This document shows, piece after piece, positions 15,905-26,466 of a DNA stretch of 64,000 nucleotides. The notes beneath the pieces were generated by a model. That model made no database searches, was not told the origin of the DNA, and worked only from the letters and a program-made list of their open reading frames with translations. Each line of letters begins with the position of its first letter. Within the stretch, counting starts at the first letter, position 1. The stretch lies in assembly GCF_022549675.1 (NCBI RefSeq), contig NZ_JAKZGR010000003.1, positions 1 to 64,000 on the forward strand, given 5' to 3'. Both the position numbers and the translations under genes were made by a program. The stretch comes from Belliella kenyensis. Lineage in GTDB: Bacteria; Bacteroidota; Bacteroidia; Cytophagales; Cyclobacteriaceae.

Positions 15905-18319
15905 ATGGCAGAAGTCGAGACAACATCATTCAAAAGAATAAAAAAGCCTGTGGATAAGAAGCAGCTTATAAAGGAATATCGTTTGGCACAGGAAAGCAGA
16001 CATGCTTCTCTTATGGGGAGAAAGGAAGTCTTTATGGGTAAAGCGAAGTTTGGTATTTTTGGTGATGGCAAGGAGCTTGCTCAACTAGCGATGGCTAGGT
16101 ATTTCCAGAAAGGGGATTTCAGAGCAGGATATTATAGAGATCAGACATTTATGTTTGCTACTGGTAACCTGACCTTACAAGAATATTTTGCGCAGTTGTA
16201 TGCCCATACGGATGTAAATGCTGACCCAGCCTCTGCGGGAAGACTGATGAATGGGCATTTTGCCACAAGGTCACTCAATGATGATGGTTCGTGGAGAAAT
16301 TTGATGGAGATAAAGAACTCATCAGCTGATATATCCCCGACGGCAGCGCAAATGCCAAAGCTTTTGGGGCTAGCTTATGCTTCCAAGCTGTTTAGAGAGA
16401 ATCAGGCTCTCCATAGCTTTACAGATTTTACTCACAAAGGGAATGAGGTGGCATGGGGTACAATTGGAAACGCTTCAACCTCTGAGGGTATGTTTTTTGA
16501 GACAATCAATGCCGCTGGTGTACTTCAAGTACCGATGGTAGTATCTATATGGGATGACGGATACGGTATATCTGTACCCAATGAATATCATACTACCAAA
16601 GGTAGTATTTCAGAGGTTTTGAGAGGGTTTCAGAGAAATGATGACCAAAAAGGCTATGAGATCTTCGTGGTGAAAGGTTGGGATTTTGAAGCACTCGATA
16701 GGGCTTTTGAAAATGCATCTCGTATAGCTCGGGAAGAACATGTGCCAGTGCTTATCCATGTGACAGAAATGACTCAGCCACAAGGACATTCTACCTCTGG
16801 TTCACATGAAAGGTATAAATCTCCAGAAAGACTTCAATGGGAAAAAGAACATGATTGTCTTACTAAATTCAAAGAGTACCTTATAGATAACAAAGTAGCC
16901 AGTAATGAAGAACTAGATCTAATAGAGCAAGAGGCTAAGCAGTATGTCAAAGAGCAAAAAGATATAGCTTGGAAAGCTTTCTCTGGGACGATTAAATCAG
17001 AATTGGAAGAGGCTGTTACTCTTTTGAAAGGTGTCTCAGGAAATAGTTCTGATCCATCAGGAATCAACCAGTTAGCACAAGAACTTGAGAAAACCTTAAA
17101 TCCAATAAGAAAAGATGTCATTTCAACTGTAAGAAGAGCGTTGTGGATTTTAAGAAATGACAAGGATTCAATTAAGCAAGAATTGAAGAATTGGTATCAT
17201 GCTCAAAAAGACCTTAATGAAGACCGATACAATAGTCATCTGTATAGTCAGTCTGATAGTGGGGTAGAGCGTATTTCCCCAGTGGAAGCTACTTACGAAG
17301 AAGATTCTCCTCTAGTAGACGGAAGAGAAGTTCTTCAGGCTTGTTTTGATGATATACTTTCGAGAGATCCGAGGTTTTTTGCATTTGGTGAAGATGTAGG
17401 AAAGATAGGGGATGTTAATCAGGCATTTGCAGGATTACAAGCCAAGCATGGAGAATGGAGAGTAACAGACACTTCTATCAGAGAATGCACGATCATTGGT
17501 CAAGGACTTGGGGCAGCATTGCGAGGGTTGAGACCGATGGCTGAGATACAATACCTAGACTATATATATTACGCATTGATGACTTTGGCTGATGATGTAG
17601 CTTGTCTGCAATACAGAACCAAAGGCGGTCAAAAAGCCCCGCTCATCGTCCGTACAAGAGGACATAGATTGGAAGGTGTATGGCATGCTGGATCTCCTGT
17701 GGGGATGTTGCTTCATTCTTTGAGAGGAATGGTGATCTGCGTACCTCGTAATATGACCCAGGCTGCTGGTATGTACAATACTTTGATGGAAGCAGATGAG
17801 CCAGCCTTGGTGATAGAATGCTTGAATGGATATAGGCTGAAAGAAAAGATGCCATCGAATATTGGAAAAATGAAAGTTGCCATGGGAATGCCAGAGGTTC
17901 TTAGGTCTGGTGAGGATATTACCGTAGTGACGTATGGATCTATGTGCAGAGTCGTAATGGATGCAGCGGATGAACTTTCTTTGATGGGAATTGATCTGGA
18001 GGTGATTGATGCTCAGACCCTATTACCATTCGATACGACTGGAGTCATAGGGGAATCGGTGAAGAAAACAAACAGGGTGCTCTTCGCTGACGAGGACGTT
18101 CCCGGTGGAGGTACAGCTTATATGATGCAGCAAGCTATACAGCATCAAGGTATCTACTATCACTTGGATGCTGAGCCGGCTACGATTGCGGCAAAAGCAC
18201 ATAGGCCAGCTTACTCTTCAGATGGGGATTATTTTTCTAAGCCATCAGTCGAGGATGTGGTAGAGAAAGTTTACGCAATCATGCATGAGTCTAATCCTCA
18301 AAAGTTTCCTGCAATTTAA
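15905..18319 (+). CDS. Fused E1 alpha/beta 2-oxoacid dehydrogenase
   Basis: This 804-residue protein joins the alpha and beta subunits of a thiamine diphosphate-dependent E1. Residues 1 to about 350 are the alpha part, with the TPP/Mg region GNASTSEGMF and SIWDDGYGISVP. A linker of about 110 residues follows, and about 460-804 are the beta part (FAFGEDVGKIGDVNQAFAGL; ADEDVPGGGTAYMMQQ). It probably decarboxylates branched-chain 2-oxoacids and passes acyl groups to E2, which is not in this window; pyruvate is less likely. The fusion is normal in Bacteroidota. It is monocistronic, with a good promoter and terminator. Confidence 0.9.
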   Translation: MAEVETTSFKRIKKPVDKKQLIKEYRLAQESRHASLMGRKEVFMGKAKFGIFGDGKELAQLAMARYFQKGDFRAGYYRDQTFMFATGNLTLQEYFAQLYAHTDVNADPASAGRLMNGHFATRSLNDDGSWRNLMEIKNSSADISPTAAQMPKLLGLAYASKLFRENQALHSFTDFTHKGNEVAWGTIGNASTSEGMFFETINAAGVLQVPMVVSIWDDGYGISVPNEYHTTKGSISEVLRGFQRNDDQKGYEIFVVKGWDFEALDRAFENASRIAREEHVPVLIHVTEMTQPQGHSTSGSHERYKSPERLQWEKEHDCLTKFKEYLIDNKVASNEELDLIEQEAKQYVKEQKDIAWKAFSGTIKSELEEAVTLLKGVSGNSSDPSGINQLAQELEKTLNPIRKDVISTVRRALWILRNDKDSIKQELKNWYHAQKDLNEDRYNSHLYSQSDSGVERISPVEATYEEDSPLVDGREVLQACFDDILSRDPRFFAFGEDVGKIGDVNQAFAGLQAKHGEWRVTDTSIRECTIIGQGLGAALRGLRPMAEIQYLDYIYYALMTLADDVACLQYRTKGGQKAPLIVRTRGHRLEGVWHAGSPVGMLLHSLRGMVICVPRNMTQAAGMYNTLMEADEPALVIECLNGYRLKEKMPSNIGKMKVAMGMPEVLRSGEDITVVTYGSMCRVVMDAADELSLMGIDLEVIDAQTLLPFDTTGVIGESVKKTNRVLFADEDVPGGGTAYMMQQAIQHQGIYYHLDAEPATIAAKAHRPAYSSDGDYFSKPSVEDVVEKVYAIMHESNPQKFPAI

Positions 18320-18344
18320 TAGTTACCTTTTTCTTTTTTAAAAA

Positions 18345-18374
18345 AAAACCAGTCTGTAAAGGGCTGGTTTTTTT
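18345..18374 (+). terminator. Terminator after the E1 gene
   Basis: AACCAG (18347-18352) pairs with CTGGTT (18364-18369), and the stem extends into flanking A and T runs. An A-rich tract precedes it and TTTTTTT follows. It starts about 25 bp after the stop codon. Confidence 0.85.
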
Positions 18375-18473
18375 ACTTTTAGGTATTTGAAAAATATTTT
18401 TTTATTAGTAACTATTCACCTATTTGAAATGTGATTTTAAGTATCTACATTTCAAGAAAAAAAAGGTTAGTTT

Positions 18474-20525
18474 ATGGGTAGAATTTTTACTTTTTCAATT
18501 CTTGTTGGACTTTTTCACATCATTAGTACCTCTAGTGTTCATTCGCAACAGTTAGGGAGTTTAAAATTTGGTAAAATACCAAATGAATTTGTTCAGATGA
18601 AAGAATTTTTGGCAGATCCAGAAGCTGACGCAGTTATTATATCTCACGTAGGTGAAGCAAAGTTTAGTTTTACTACAGCAGCTGGTTTTGTGATTAATTA
18701 CAAGATACATAAAATTGTAAAAGTCATCAACTCAGAGGGGACGAGTTATGCAGATTTTACCATTCCATTTTATAATATTCAAGGTAGAACAGATAAGGTT
18801 TTTAATATCAAAGGGAATGTTTATAATGTGGGAGATGATGGTAGAATTATCCAAGATAAACTGACGAAAGATAATATTTTTGAAGAAAAAGTAAGCGCAA
18901 CTTACAATTTGATGAAGGTATCAATGCCAAAAGTGAAACCTGGGTCAGTAATAGAAATATCTTATGAAATCAATTCGGATCTGTTTAATTATCTTAGAGA
19001 ATGGGAATTCCAATCAGAAATCCCCACCATCTGGAGTGAGTATAAGCTAGAGCATCCAGAGTATTTTTCGTATTCACAAATCAATCAAGGTAGTTTGAAT
19101 TATGATATTAGCAAAAAGACAACTTCAGCTGGTAGGATCAACTGGATGCAATCTGACGTGGTTCATGGTAGGTATGTGACTTCTAATCAATCTAGTATGC
19201 AATCAGTAGATTTTGAAAATCAGAATTACCATTGGGCCGTATCTAATGTGCCTGCACTACGGGAAGAACCTTTTGTAGATAATCCTAAAAGTTACATCTC
19301 CAAAGTTGAATTTCAATTGAAGTGGATCCAATTTCCAAATAGTACCAGACAAAATGTAGCTCCTAGTTGGGAGAAAATGTCTGAAGAACTGATTGCGGAT
19401 GAAGATTTTGGTAAGGTGTTGAATAAAACAAAGTTTGTAAAAGCGGTTGTACCTTCAATTGTAAAAGCAGATGACACAGAAGAAGAAAAGATTAATGCAA
19501 TTTTGAACCATGTGAGTTCTAAAGTGAGCTGGAATGGTAAGAGAGGGATTTACCCTACAAAAAGTTTAGAAAAAGCTTATCAAGAAGGAAATGGGTCTGT
19601 TTCTGAAATCAACTTTATTTTGATAGCATTTCTTCGAGAAGCAGGCTTCAATGCTGACCCCATAGTGAGCAGTACAAGAGATATTGGCTTTATAAATCCA
19701 ATTAATCCGCTGATGTATAAGCTTAACTATTTGAGTGCTGCTGTTCTTCATAATGGTAAAGAGTTGGTGTTAGATGCCTCTGATAATATGCTGCCTTTTG
19801 GTGTATCTCCTAGACACTCAATGAATCACAAAGGTTGGGTGGTAAGTAATCAAAATTCTCATTGGATAGATTTTCAAAGTAGGATACCGATGACCGAGGC
19901 TGCACTCATTCAGGTGTCTTTATCTGATTCTGATATTAATGTAGATGTAAATAAAAGGATCACTGGTTTTAAAGCAGGCAATTTAAAAAGAAGACTTAAA
20001 CAAGAAGGATTAGAAAAGTTCAAAGAAGATTTTGCAAATAATTTGAAAGATTGGAAGGTCATAGAATCCAGTTTTGAAAACGCTGATGTGAGAGAAATGC
20101 CTTTCGTTGAAAAATATAAAATGGTAAGTCAACAGGGTATAGATATCTCGGGCGATTTTATCTATTTGGATATATTCGAGAAATTTTTTCATGCAGATAA
20201 TCCCTTCAAAGATGAAAAAAGGCTTTTGCCTATTGACTACATTTATACTAGAAAGGATAACTTGACTCTTATTATTGATATACCAGAAGGATATGAGATT
20301 GAATCATTGCCTCAGTCTATTGTCTCAAACTTTGAAGATAAGAATCTTTCTTTTTCCTATATGTCTGCTATAAGTGGTGCTGATAAAATTCAAATCAATT
20401 GCTCTATGCTGGTTAATCAAACTTTTTACACTTCAGATAAGTATGAAAAGATGAAGGATTTTTTCTCTATCATGGAAGCAAAAAGGAAAGAGGTAATTGT
20501 TTTAAAAAGAAAGGTTACCGAGTAA
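18474..20525 (+). CDS. DUF3857/transglutaminase-like protein, probably non-catalytic
   Basis: This 683-residue exported protein has a signal peptide (residues 1-25, ending VHSQQ), a DUF3857 domain at about 45-230 and a transglutaminase-like domain at about 310-430. The family cysteine is replaced: where the next protein has GDC, this one has GSV (Val376). The histidine region reads LNYLSAAV without His, while the LDAS segment for the acidic residue remains. It is therefore probably a pseudoenzyme. Its stop is 1 bp before the next DUF3857 gene, so the two form an operon and may act together in the periplasm. The function of the family is unknown. Confidence 0.8.
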   Translation: MGRIFTFSILVGLFHIISTSSVHSQQLGSLKFGKIPNEFVQMKEFLADPEADAVIISHVGEAKFSFTTAAGFVINYKIHKIVKVINSEGTSYADFTIPFYNIQGRTDKVFNIKGNVYNVGDDGRIIQDKLTKDNIFEEKVSATYNLMKVSMPKVKPGSVIEISYEINSDLFNYLREWEFQSEIPTIWSEYKLEHPEYFSYSQINQGSLNYDISKKTTSAGRINWMQSDVVHGRYVTSNQSSMQSVDFENQNYHWAVSNVPALREEPFVDNPKSYISKVEFQLKWIQFPNSTRQNVAPSWEKMSEELIADEDFGKVLNKTKFVKAVVPSIVKADDTEEEKINAILNHVSSKVSWNGKRGIYPTKSLEKAYQEGNGSVSEINFILIAFLREAGFNADPIVSSTRDIGFINPINPLMYKLNYLSAAVLHNGKELVLDASDNMLPFGVSPRHSMNHKGWVVSNQNSHWIDFQSRIPMTEAALIQVSLSDSDINVDVNKRITGFKAGNLKRRLKQEGLEKFKEDFANNLKDWKVIESSFENADVREMPFVEKYKMVSQQGIDISGDFIYLDIFEKFFHADNPFKDEKRLLPIDYIYTRKDNLTLIIDIPEGYEIESLPQSIVSNFEDKNLSFSYMSAISGADKIQINCSMLVNQTFYTSDKYEKMKDFFSIMEAKRKEVIVLKRKVTE

Positions 20526-20526
20526 T

Positions 20527-22449
20527 ATGAAGCAATTATCACTATTCTTATGTTTGTTTTGTTTTCTGATGCCGAACATTCTGAAAGCCCAAGAATATGC
20601 TGTAGCTAAATTAGATCCAAAATTGGTAGAAAAGGCTTCTGCAGTGATCAGACTTTCGGAAGAGTCAAATGTTGTGGATGAAAATGGTAAGATTACAAGA
20701 AGTGTAAAAATTGCATATACAATTTTTAAGGCTGAAGCAAATGATTTGGCAGAGACACAGGTGAACTATAGTAAATCTATTCAATTCAAAAACCTGCAAG
20801 CAAACGTGTATGACGCAGCTGGTAAGTTAATATTGAAGTCTAAAAAATCAGATATCAAAGATTATAGTAATTTCAGTTCTTTCTCTATCTATGAAGATAA
20901 TAGGCAGAAAGTTCTTGATATGAAACAATACAAATATCCTTATACTGTAGAGTTTCTATATGAGGTGCAATATCCAAACTTGTACTATATTTCTTCTTGG
21001 TATCCACAGCCTTACTCAGCACTTCCAGTGGAATCAGCATCAGTTACCTATGATCTTCCCAAAGATAAGCGTATTCGGTTTTATTCAGAATCATCATTAA
21101 TTGATGCAAACCAAAAACCGACAGTAGTAAGTAACAGGCAAAGGTTAATCTGGAGTTTAGAGAATTTACAAGCCATTGAATCAGAAAAGCTGATGCCAAG
21201 AACAGGAAATTATACACCTGTGCTTTATGCGGCTCCATCTGAGTTTGATTATGATGGGTATAAGGGTGACCTGAGTACTTGGGATTCATATGGGAGTTGG
21301 ATAGGTCAACTGAACAAAGGGAAGGATGTTTTGAATGCAACCACAAAGGCTAAAGTGAAGGATTTGACGGAAGGACTTAATACTGATTTTGAGAAAATAA
21401 AGGCATTATATCAGTACATGCAAAACCATACAAGGTACGTTAGCATTCAGCTTGGTATTGGTGGACTGAGGCCATTTGAAGCTTCTACAGTCGAGAAGCT
21501 GTCATATGGAGACTGTAAAGCACTCTCAAATTATATGGGGGCATTACTCAAGGAGGCAGGGATAAATAGCCACTACGCACTCATCCACGGAGGTGATCGA
21601 AAAAGACCTACATTTGATCAGTTTCCTATGCATTACTTCAACCATGTTATCCTAGCTGTTCCATTAGAGAAAGATACTTTATGGCTAGAATGCACTAGCC
21701 AAACCAATCCAATAGGGTACTTAGGGAGGTTTACCGCTGATCGTCAAGCATTGCTGATCAATGATCATGGGGGACGTCTTGTTAAAACTCCAAGATATTC
21801 TAGTTTTGAAAACACCCAATTATTGAAAGCTGAAATCGAGATCAATGAAAATGGTACAGCTGACCTAGCCATCAATATGATTAACAGGGGCCTTCAGAGT
21901 GAGAATTTTGGACTGCAAAATTTGTATAGGCAAACTGATGAGCAAAGGAAAAAATGGTTTAATCAAAACTTCACACTTTCAGTATTGCAATTCGAGTCAA
22001 TAGAGTCAGCACTCAAAAATGAAGGATTTCTAACTGAAGTCGAAACAAATGCCAAGGTTAAATTGAAAAATTTCACTAGCCTCTCTGGCAACAGAATATT
22101 TCTTTCTTTAAATACTTTGAATCCATTTACCTCTGGCCTTTCATCACTAAAAGGTGAAAGAAAGTACGATTTTGAAAGTAATATGGGTTTTTTGGATAAT
22201 GATCAATTTGAGTATAAAATTCCAGCAGGATTTGTAGTGGAAAAATTGCCAGAATCAATATCTATTGAAAATCAGTTCGGAACTTATAAGGTAGATTTCA
22301 AAAATATAGATGGGATATTTACTTACATAAGGAGTTTTCAATTATACGATGGTGTGTTTCCAGCTGATGTGTACGAAAACTATGTTCAATTTTTAGATCA
22401 AGTAGAGAAAGCAGATAAAGTTAGGGTTGTCTTAGTCAGACAATCCTAG
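20527..22449 (+). CDS. DUF3857/transglutaminase-like protein, catalytic residues present
   Basis: This 640-residue exported protein has a signal peptide (1-21, ending LKAQ), then DUF3857 (about 40-230) and a transglutaminase-like core (about 290-410). The core has Cys330 in SYGDCKALSN, His373 in YFNHVILAV and an acidic position in WLECTSQ, so a papain-like triad (with Glu in place of Asp) is plausible. Substrates are unknown, and a peptidase or transglutaminase acting in the cell envelope is the likely type. It follows its degenerate paralogue by 1 bp. No terminator is obvious before purL. Confidence 0.85.
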   Translation: MKQLSLFLCLFCFLMPNILKAQEYAVAKLDPKLVEKASAVIRLSEESNVVDENGKITRSVKIAYTIFKAEANDLAETQVNYSKSIQFKNLQANVYDAAGKLILKSKKSDIKDYSNFSSFSIYEDNRQKVLDMKQYKYPYTVEFLYEVQYPNLYYISSWYPQPYSALPVESASVTYDLPKDKRIRFYSESSLIDANQKPTVVSNRQRLIWSLENLQAIESEKLMPRTGNYTPVLYAAPSEFDYDGYKGDLSTWDSYGSWIGQLNKGKDVLNATTKAKVKDLTEGLNTDFEKIKALYQYMQNHTRYVSIQLGIGGLRPFEASTVEKLSYGDCKALSNYMGALLKEAGINSHYALIHGGDRKRPTFDQFPMHYFNHVILAVPLEKDTLWLECTSQTNPIGYLGRFTADRQALLINDHGGRLVKTPRYSSFENTQLLKAEIEINENGTADLAINMINRGLQSENFGLQNLYRQTDEQRKKWFNQNFTLSVLQFESIESALKNEGFLTEVETNAKVKLKNFTSLSGNRIFLSLNTLNPFTSGLSSLKGERKYDFESNMGFLDNDQFEYKIPAGFVVEKLPESISIENQFGTYKVDFKNIDGIFTYIRSFQLYDGVFPADVYENYVQFLDQVEKADKVRVVLVRQS

Positions 22450-22521
22450 TTTTTATCAGTCAAGACTTGCTTTAAAATGATTTAGATCGTGATTTCTGTT
22501 TTCTGGTTTACAGCAATTGTT

Positions 22522-22529
22522 TACCTTTG
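22522..22529 (+). promoter_or_regulatory. -7 element for purL
   Basis: TACCTTTG matches TAnnTTTG exactly. Transcription should start near 22536, about 29 nt before the ATG at 22565. This makes the longer in-frame start at 22517 (TTG) impossible, because it lies upstream of the predicted start. Confidence 0.5.
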
Positions 22530-22564
22530 CTACTTCTTCAAAAAAGACATCCAAAACAAAGGAC

Positions 22565-25500
22565 ATGATTCTCTTTTTCCAATCACAAAATTCAGCAATA
22601 TACGCTGTACAATCAAAATTTCCATTAGCACAAAATGATATTGATAAGCTTGTTTGGCTTTTTGGCGAAGCAGAGCAGCTCCAAGTAGATTCAGTATCAG
22701 GGAAGTATGCAGGTCCAAGAAAAGAGATGATTACACCTTGGTCTACCAATGCTGTTGAAATTACGCTCAATATGGGGATTGAAGGAATCGTCAGGATTGA
22801 AGAATATCACTCCTTGCAAGATGAGTCTGCTATAGATCCGATGCTACAGCATGTATATCACGATCTTGGCCAGGATATATTTGAGATCCAAGTACAGCCT
22901 GCGACCGTCAAAGAGATAAATGATATCAAGTCTTACAATGATCAAGAGGGGTTGGCATTAAGTCAAGAGGAAGTAGATTATCTAGAAAATGTAGCAATGC
23001 AACTAGGAAGATCACTTACTGACTCAGAGGTGTTTGGCTTTAGCCAAGTCAATTCGGAACATTGTCGACACAAGATTTTTAATGGGACATTCATCATAGA
23101 TGGTGAAGAAAAAGAAAAGTCACTTTTTCAATTGATTAAAGAAACTTCCAAAAGACATCCAAATCGGATAGTATCTGCTTACAAAGATAATGTGGCCTTT
23201 GTCACTGGTCCAAAAGCGCAACAATTTGCTCCTAAAACACAAGACAAGCCAGATTTTTTTGAGCCTGAGACTATTGACACGGTGATTTCCCTCAAAGCAG
23301 AAACCCATAATTTCCCTACTACAGTAGAGCCATTCAATGGAGCTGCAACGGGTGCTGGCGGAGAGATCAGAGATAGGATGGCTGGTGGTACTGCTTCTAT
23401 ACCTCTAGCTGGTACCGCAGTATACATGACATCATATTCACGAGCTGGAGAAGGTAGGTCATGGGAAAAAAATCTCAACGAAAGACCATGGTTGTATCAA
23501 ACACCTATGGATATATTGATCAAAGCTTCAAATGGAGCTAGTGATTTCGGGAATAAATTTGGCCAACCTTTGATTTCTGGATCTGTGCTCACTTTTGAGC
23601 ACGAGGAAGAAGGAAAGGCACACGGCTTTGATAAAGTTATCATGCTGGCTGGTGGTGTGGGCTTTACACGTAGTGAATATAGTAAAAAGCAAGAACCATC
23701 CAAAGGTGACCAAGTGATCATCATGGGTGGTGATAATTATAGAATTGGAATGGGGGGATCGGCAGTGTCGTCTGTAGCTACGGGTGAGTTTTCAAACGCT
23801 ATAGAATTGAATGCGATTCAAAGGTCTAATCCTGAAATGCAGAAGCGTGTTTCAAACGTAATAAGAGCAATGGCTGAGTCAAATGACAACCCGATCATTT
23901 CTATTCATGATCATGGTGCAGGTGGTCACCTCAACTGTCTCTCAGAATTGGTGGAAACTACTGGAGGTACTATTCACATAGATAAGCTTCCTGTGGGGGA
24001 TCCTACACTATCGGCTAAAGAGATCATTGGAAATGAATCCCAAGAGCGAATGGGATTAGTAGTAGGAGAAAAAAACCTTAGCCTACTACAAAAGATTTCT
24101 GAAAGGGAAAGAGCTCCTTTCTATGTCGTAGGAGAAACTACAGGTGACATGCATTTCAAGTTTGAAAATCTGCAGACTGGTGAGAAGCCAGTGGATTGGA
24201 ATTTGTCATACATGTTTGGAAGTTCGCCAAAGACCATATTAGAAGATGATAGGTTTACAGCGACATTTTCAGAACCTGACTATGATATAGCTCATATCAA
24301 GTCTTATATCACCGAAGTGCTACAGCTTGAGGCAGTTGCATGTAAAGATTGGTTGACCAACAAAGTCGATAGGTCAGTGACAGGTAGAGTTGCAAAGCAG
24401 CAGACAGTGGGAGAGATACAGGTACCATTGAATAATGTGGCTGTGATGGCTATAGATTTTACAGGACAAAAAGGAATTGCCACTTCCATAGGGCATGCTC
24501 CAGTAGCAGCTTTGGCTAACCCAGAGGCGGGTTCTAGACTAGCGATCGCTGAAGCTTTGACAAATTTGGTCTGGGCACCGATAGAAGCGGGACTTGCAGG
24601 GATATCTCTAAGTGCTAATTGGATGTGGCCTGCAAAAAATAAAGGTGAAAACGACAGGCTTTATCGTGCAGTAGAAGCTGTCAGCGAATTCGCAATAGAC
24701 CTTGGTGTCAATATACCTACAGGCAAAGATTCTTTGTCTATGACTCAAAAATACCCTGATGGGAAGGTGGTCTATTCTCCAGGTACAGTTATTATCTCTT
24801 CTATTGGAGAGTGTTCAGATATCAACAAAGTAGTGTCGCCTGACATAAGAGCTATAGAAGGTAGCAAGATATTTTATATAGATTTTTCTAAAGATGATCC
24901 CAAACTTGGTGGCTCTAGCTTCTATCAAGTGCTAAACAAAGTAGGAACTGATGTTCCTGATATCAAAGATTATCAATACTTTGGAAAAGCATTTATGACT
25001 ATTCAGAAATTGGTAGAAAAAGGTGAAATCTTAGCCGGACATGATATTTCTTCTGGAGGCCTAATTTCTGCTTTGCTTGAAATGACATTCCCGTCCTCTA
25101 AGGTAGGTCTTGCAGTGAAAGTTGATAGATTGCAAAGCAGTGATAAGTTGAAAGCATTATTTGCAGAAAATCCTGGCGTGTTGATTCAAGTGGCCAATCC
25201 TGAGCGAGCTAGAGCTGTTTTGGCCAATCACGATATAGATTATGTTTCTATCGCCACTGTGACTACGGATGGTAAGATGGATCTTAATGGTCTAGGATTG
25301 ACATTGGATGTTGCTCAAATGAGAGATACTTGGTACAAGTCCTCCTATCTTCTGGACAGAAAGCAATCTGGGGAAAAACTTGCTTCGGAACGTTTTGAAA
25401 ACTACAAAAACCAGCCCTTGACTTATAATTTTCATGATAATTGGAAAGGCACTTTTGATAGTTTTGCCTTGAACCCTTACCGTAAAGATAAGTCTGGGAA

Positions 25501-26248
25501 AGTGGCTGCCATAATCAGAGAAAAAGGAGTGAATGGAGACAGAGAGATGGCTTATTCCTTGTGGTTGGCTGGATTTGATGTGAAGGATGTCCATATGACC
25601 GACCTGATCTCAGGTAGAGAAACATTAGAAGATGTGAACATGATAGTTTTTGTAGGTGGATTTTCTAATTCCGATGTACTTGGCTCTGCCAAAGGTTGGG
25701 CAGGTGCATTTCTTTACAATGAAAAAGCAAAGCTGGCATTGGATAGATTCTATGCAAGAAAAGATACCTTAAGTCTTGGGGTATGTAATGGCTGCCAACT
25801 GATGATAGCTTTGGGATTGGTGACACCTGATCATGATGTCAAGCCACAAATGCTTCACAATGAATCTCACAAGTTTGAATCAGCTTTTGTAAGCGTAAAC
25901 ATACCAGAAAATAACACAGTTATGTTTCAAAGCCTTGCAGGCCAGAAACTTGGTGTGTGGGTAGCCCATGGTGAAGGTAAGTTCTCATTACCGAAAGAAA
26001 AATCGGAATACCATATAGGAATGACGTATGCATACGAAAGCTATCCAGGGAATCCTAATGGTTCTGATTATTCAGTAGCAGGAATTGCGTCGATTGACGG
26101 TAGACATCTTGCTATCATGCCACATATCGAAAGATCATTGAAGCCATGGAATTGGCCTCATTACCCTGCTGAAAATGCACAAGATGAAATCACACCTTGG
26201 GTAGAGGCTTTTGTTAATGCCTTTAAGTGGGTGGAAAAAAATAGTTGA
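22565..26248 (+). CDS. purL: Phosphoribosylformylglycinamidine synthase
   Basis: This 1227-residue cytoplasmic enzyme converts FGAR, glutamine and ATP to FGAM in de novo purine synthesis. It is the large single-chain form. An N-terminal PurS-like part is followed by the AIR-synthetase-like halves (SEHCRHKIFNG; SLKAETHNFPTTVEPFNGAA; GAGGEIRDR) and a C-terminal glutaminase with nucleophile Cys in GVCNGCQLMIALGL and His in WVAHGEGKF and MPHIERS. Length and motif order are normal. It has its own promoter and a terminator close behind. Confidence 0.95.
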   Translation: MILFFQSQNSAIYAVQSKFPLAQNDIDKLVWLFGEAEQLQVDSVSGKYAGPRKEMITPWSTNAVEITLNMGIEGIVRIEEYHSLQDESAIDPMLQHVYHDLGQDIFEIQVQPATVKEINDIKSYNDQEGLALSQEEVDYLENVAMQLGRSLTDSEVFGFSQVNSEHCRHKIFNGTFIIDGEEKEKSLFQLIKETSKRHPNRIVSAYKDNVAFVTGPKAQQFAPKTQDKPDFFEPETIDTVISLKAETHNFPTTVEPFNGAATGAGGEIRDRMAGGTASIPLAGTAVYMTSYSRAGEGRSWEKNLNERPWLYQTPMDILIKASNGASDFGNKFGQPLISGSVLTFEHEEEGKAHGFDKVIMLAGGVGFTRSEYSKKQEPSKGDQVIIMGGDNYRIGMGGSAVSSVATGEFSNAIELNAIQRSNPEMQKRVSNVIRAMAESNDNPIISIHDHGAGGHLNCLSELVETTGGTIHIDKLPVGDPTLSAKEIIGNESQERMGLVVGEKNLSLLQKISERERAPFYVVGETTGDMHFKFENLQTGEKPVDWNLSYMFGSSPKTILEDDRFTATFSEPDYDIAHIKSYITEVLQLEAVACKDWLTNKVDRSVTGRVAKQQTVGEIQVPLNNVAVMAIDFTGQKGIATSIGHAPVAALANPEAGSRLAIAEALTNLVWAPIEAGLAGISLSANWMWPAKNKGENDRLYRAVEAVSEFAIDLGVNIPTGKDSLSMTQKYPDGKVVYSPGTVIISSIGECSDINKVVSPDIRAIEGSKIFYIDFSKDDPKLGGSSFYQVLNKVGTDVPDIKDYQYFGKAFMTIQKLVEKGEILAGHDISSGGLISALLEMTFPSSKVGLAVKVDRLQSSDKLKALFAENPGVLIQVANPERARAVLANHDIDYVSIATVTTDGKMDLNGLGLTLDVAQMRDTWYKSSYLLDRKQSGEKLASERFENYKNQPLTYNFHDNWKGTFDSFALNPYRKDKSGKVAAIIREKGVNGDREMAYSLWLAGFDVKDVHMTDLISGRETLEDVNMIVFVGGFSNSDVLGSAKGWAGAFLYNEKAKLALDRFYARKDTLSLGVCNGCQLMIALGLVTPDHDVKPQMLHNESHKFESAFVSVNIPENNTVMFQSLAGQKLGVWVAHGEGKFSLPKEKSEYHIGMTYAYESYPGNPNGSDYSVAGIASIDGRHLAIMPHIERSLKPWNWPHYPAENAQDEITPWVEAFVNAFKWVEKNS

Positions 26249-26317
26249 ATTTAGGATTCTCGTTGACTGCAAAGTGTATGGCATCAACTATTTCTGGATC
26301 TTAAATATTTGCAATCC

Positions 26318-26346
26318 AAGGTCTGTGGAAACACAGGCCTTTTTTA
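26318..26346 (+). terminator. Terminator after purL
   Basis: The 10-nt arms 26318-26327 and 26332-26341 (one G-T wobble) close a GAAA tetraloop and are followed by a T run. This is a strong intrinsic terminator, 69 bp after the stop codon. Confidence 0.9.
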
Positions 26347-26466
26347 ATTCTCAAAAGGTCATTTTATGTGCCCATGAGTCTTCTTTCCATTTTTCCAAAA
26401 CTTACCATTTCAAACTCTCCTTTAATCAAACCTTCTATTTCAAATATTTCTATTTAATTTTAGGTC

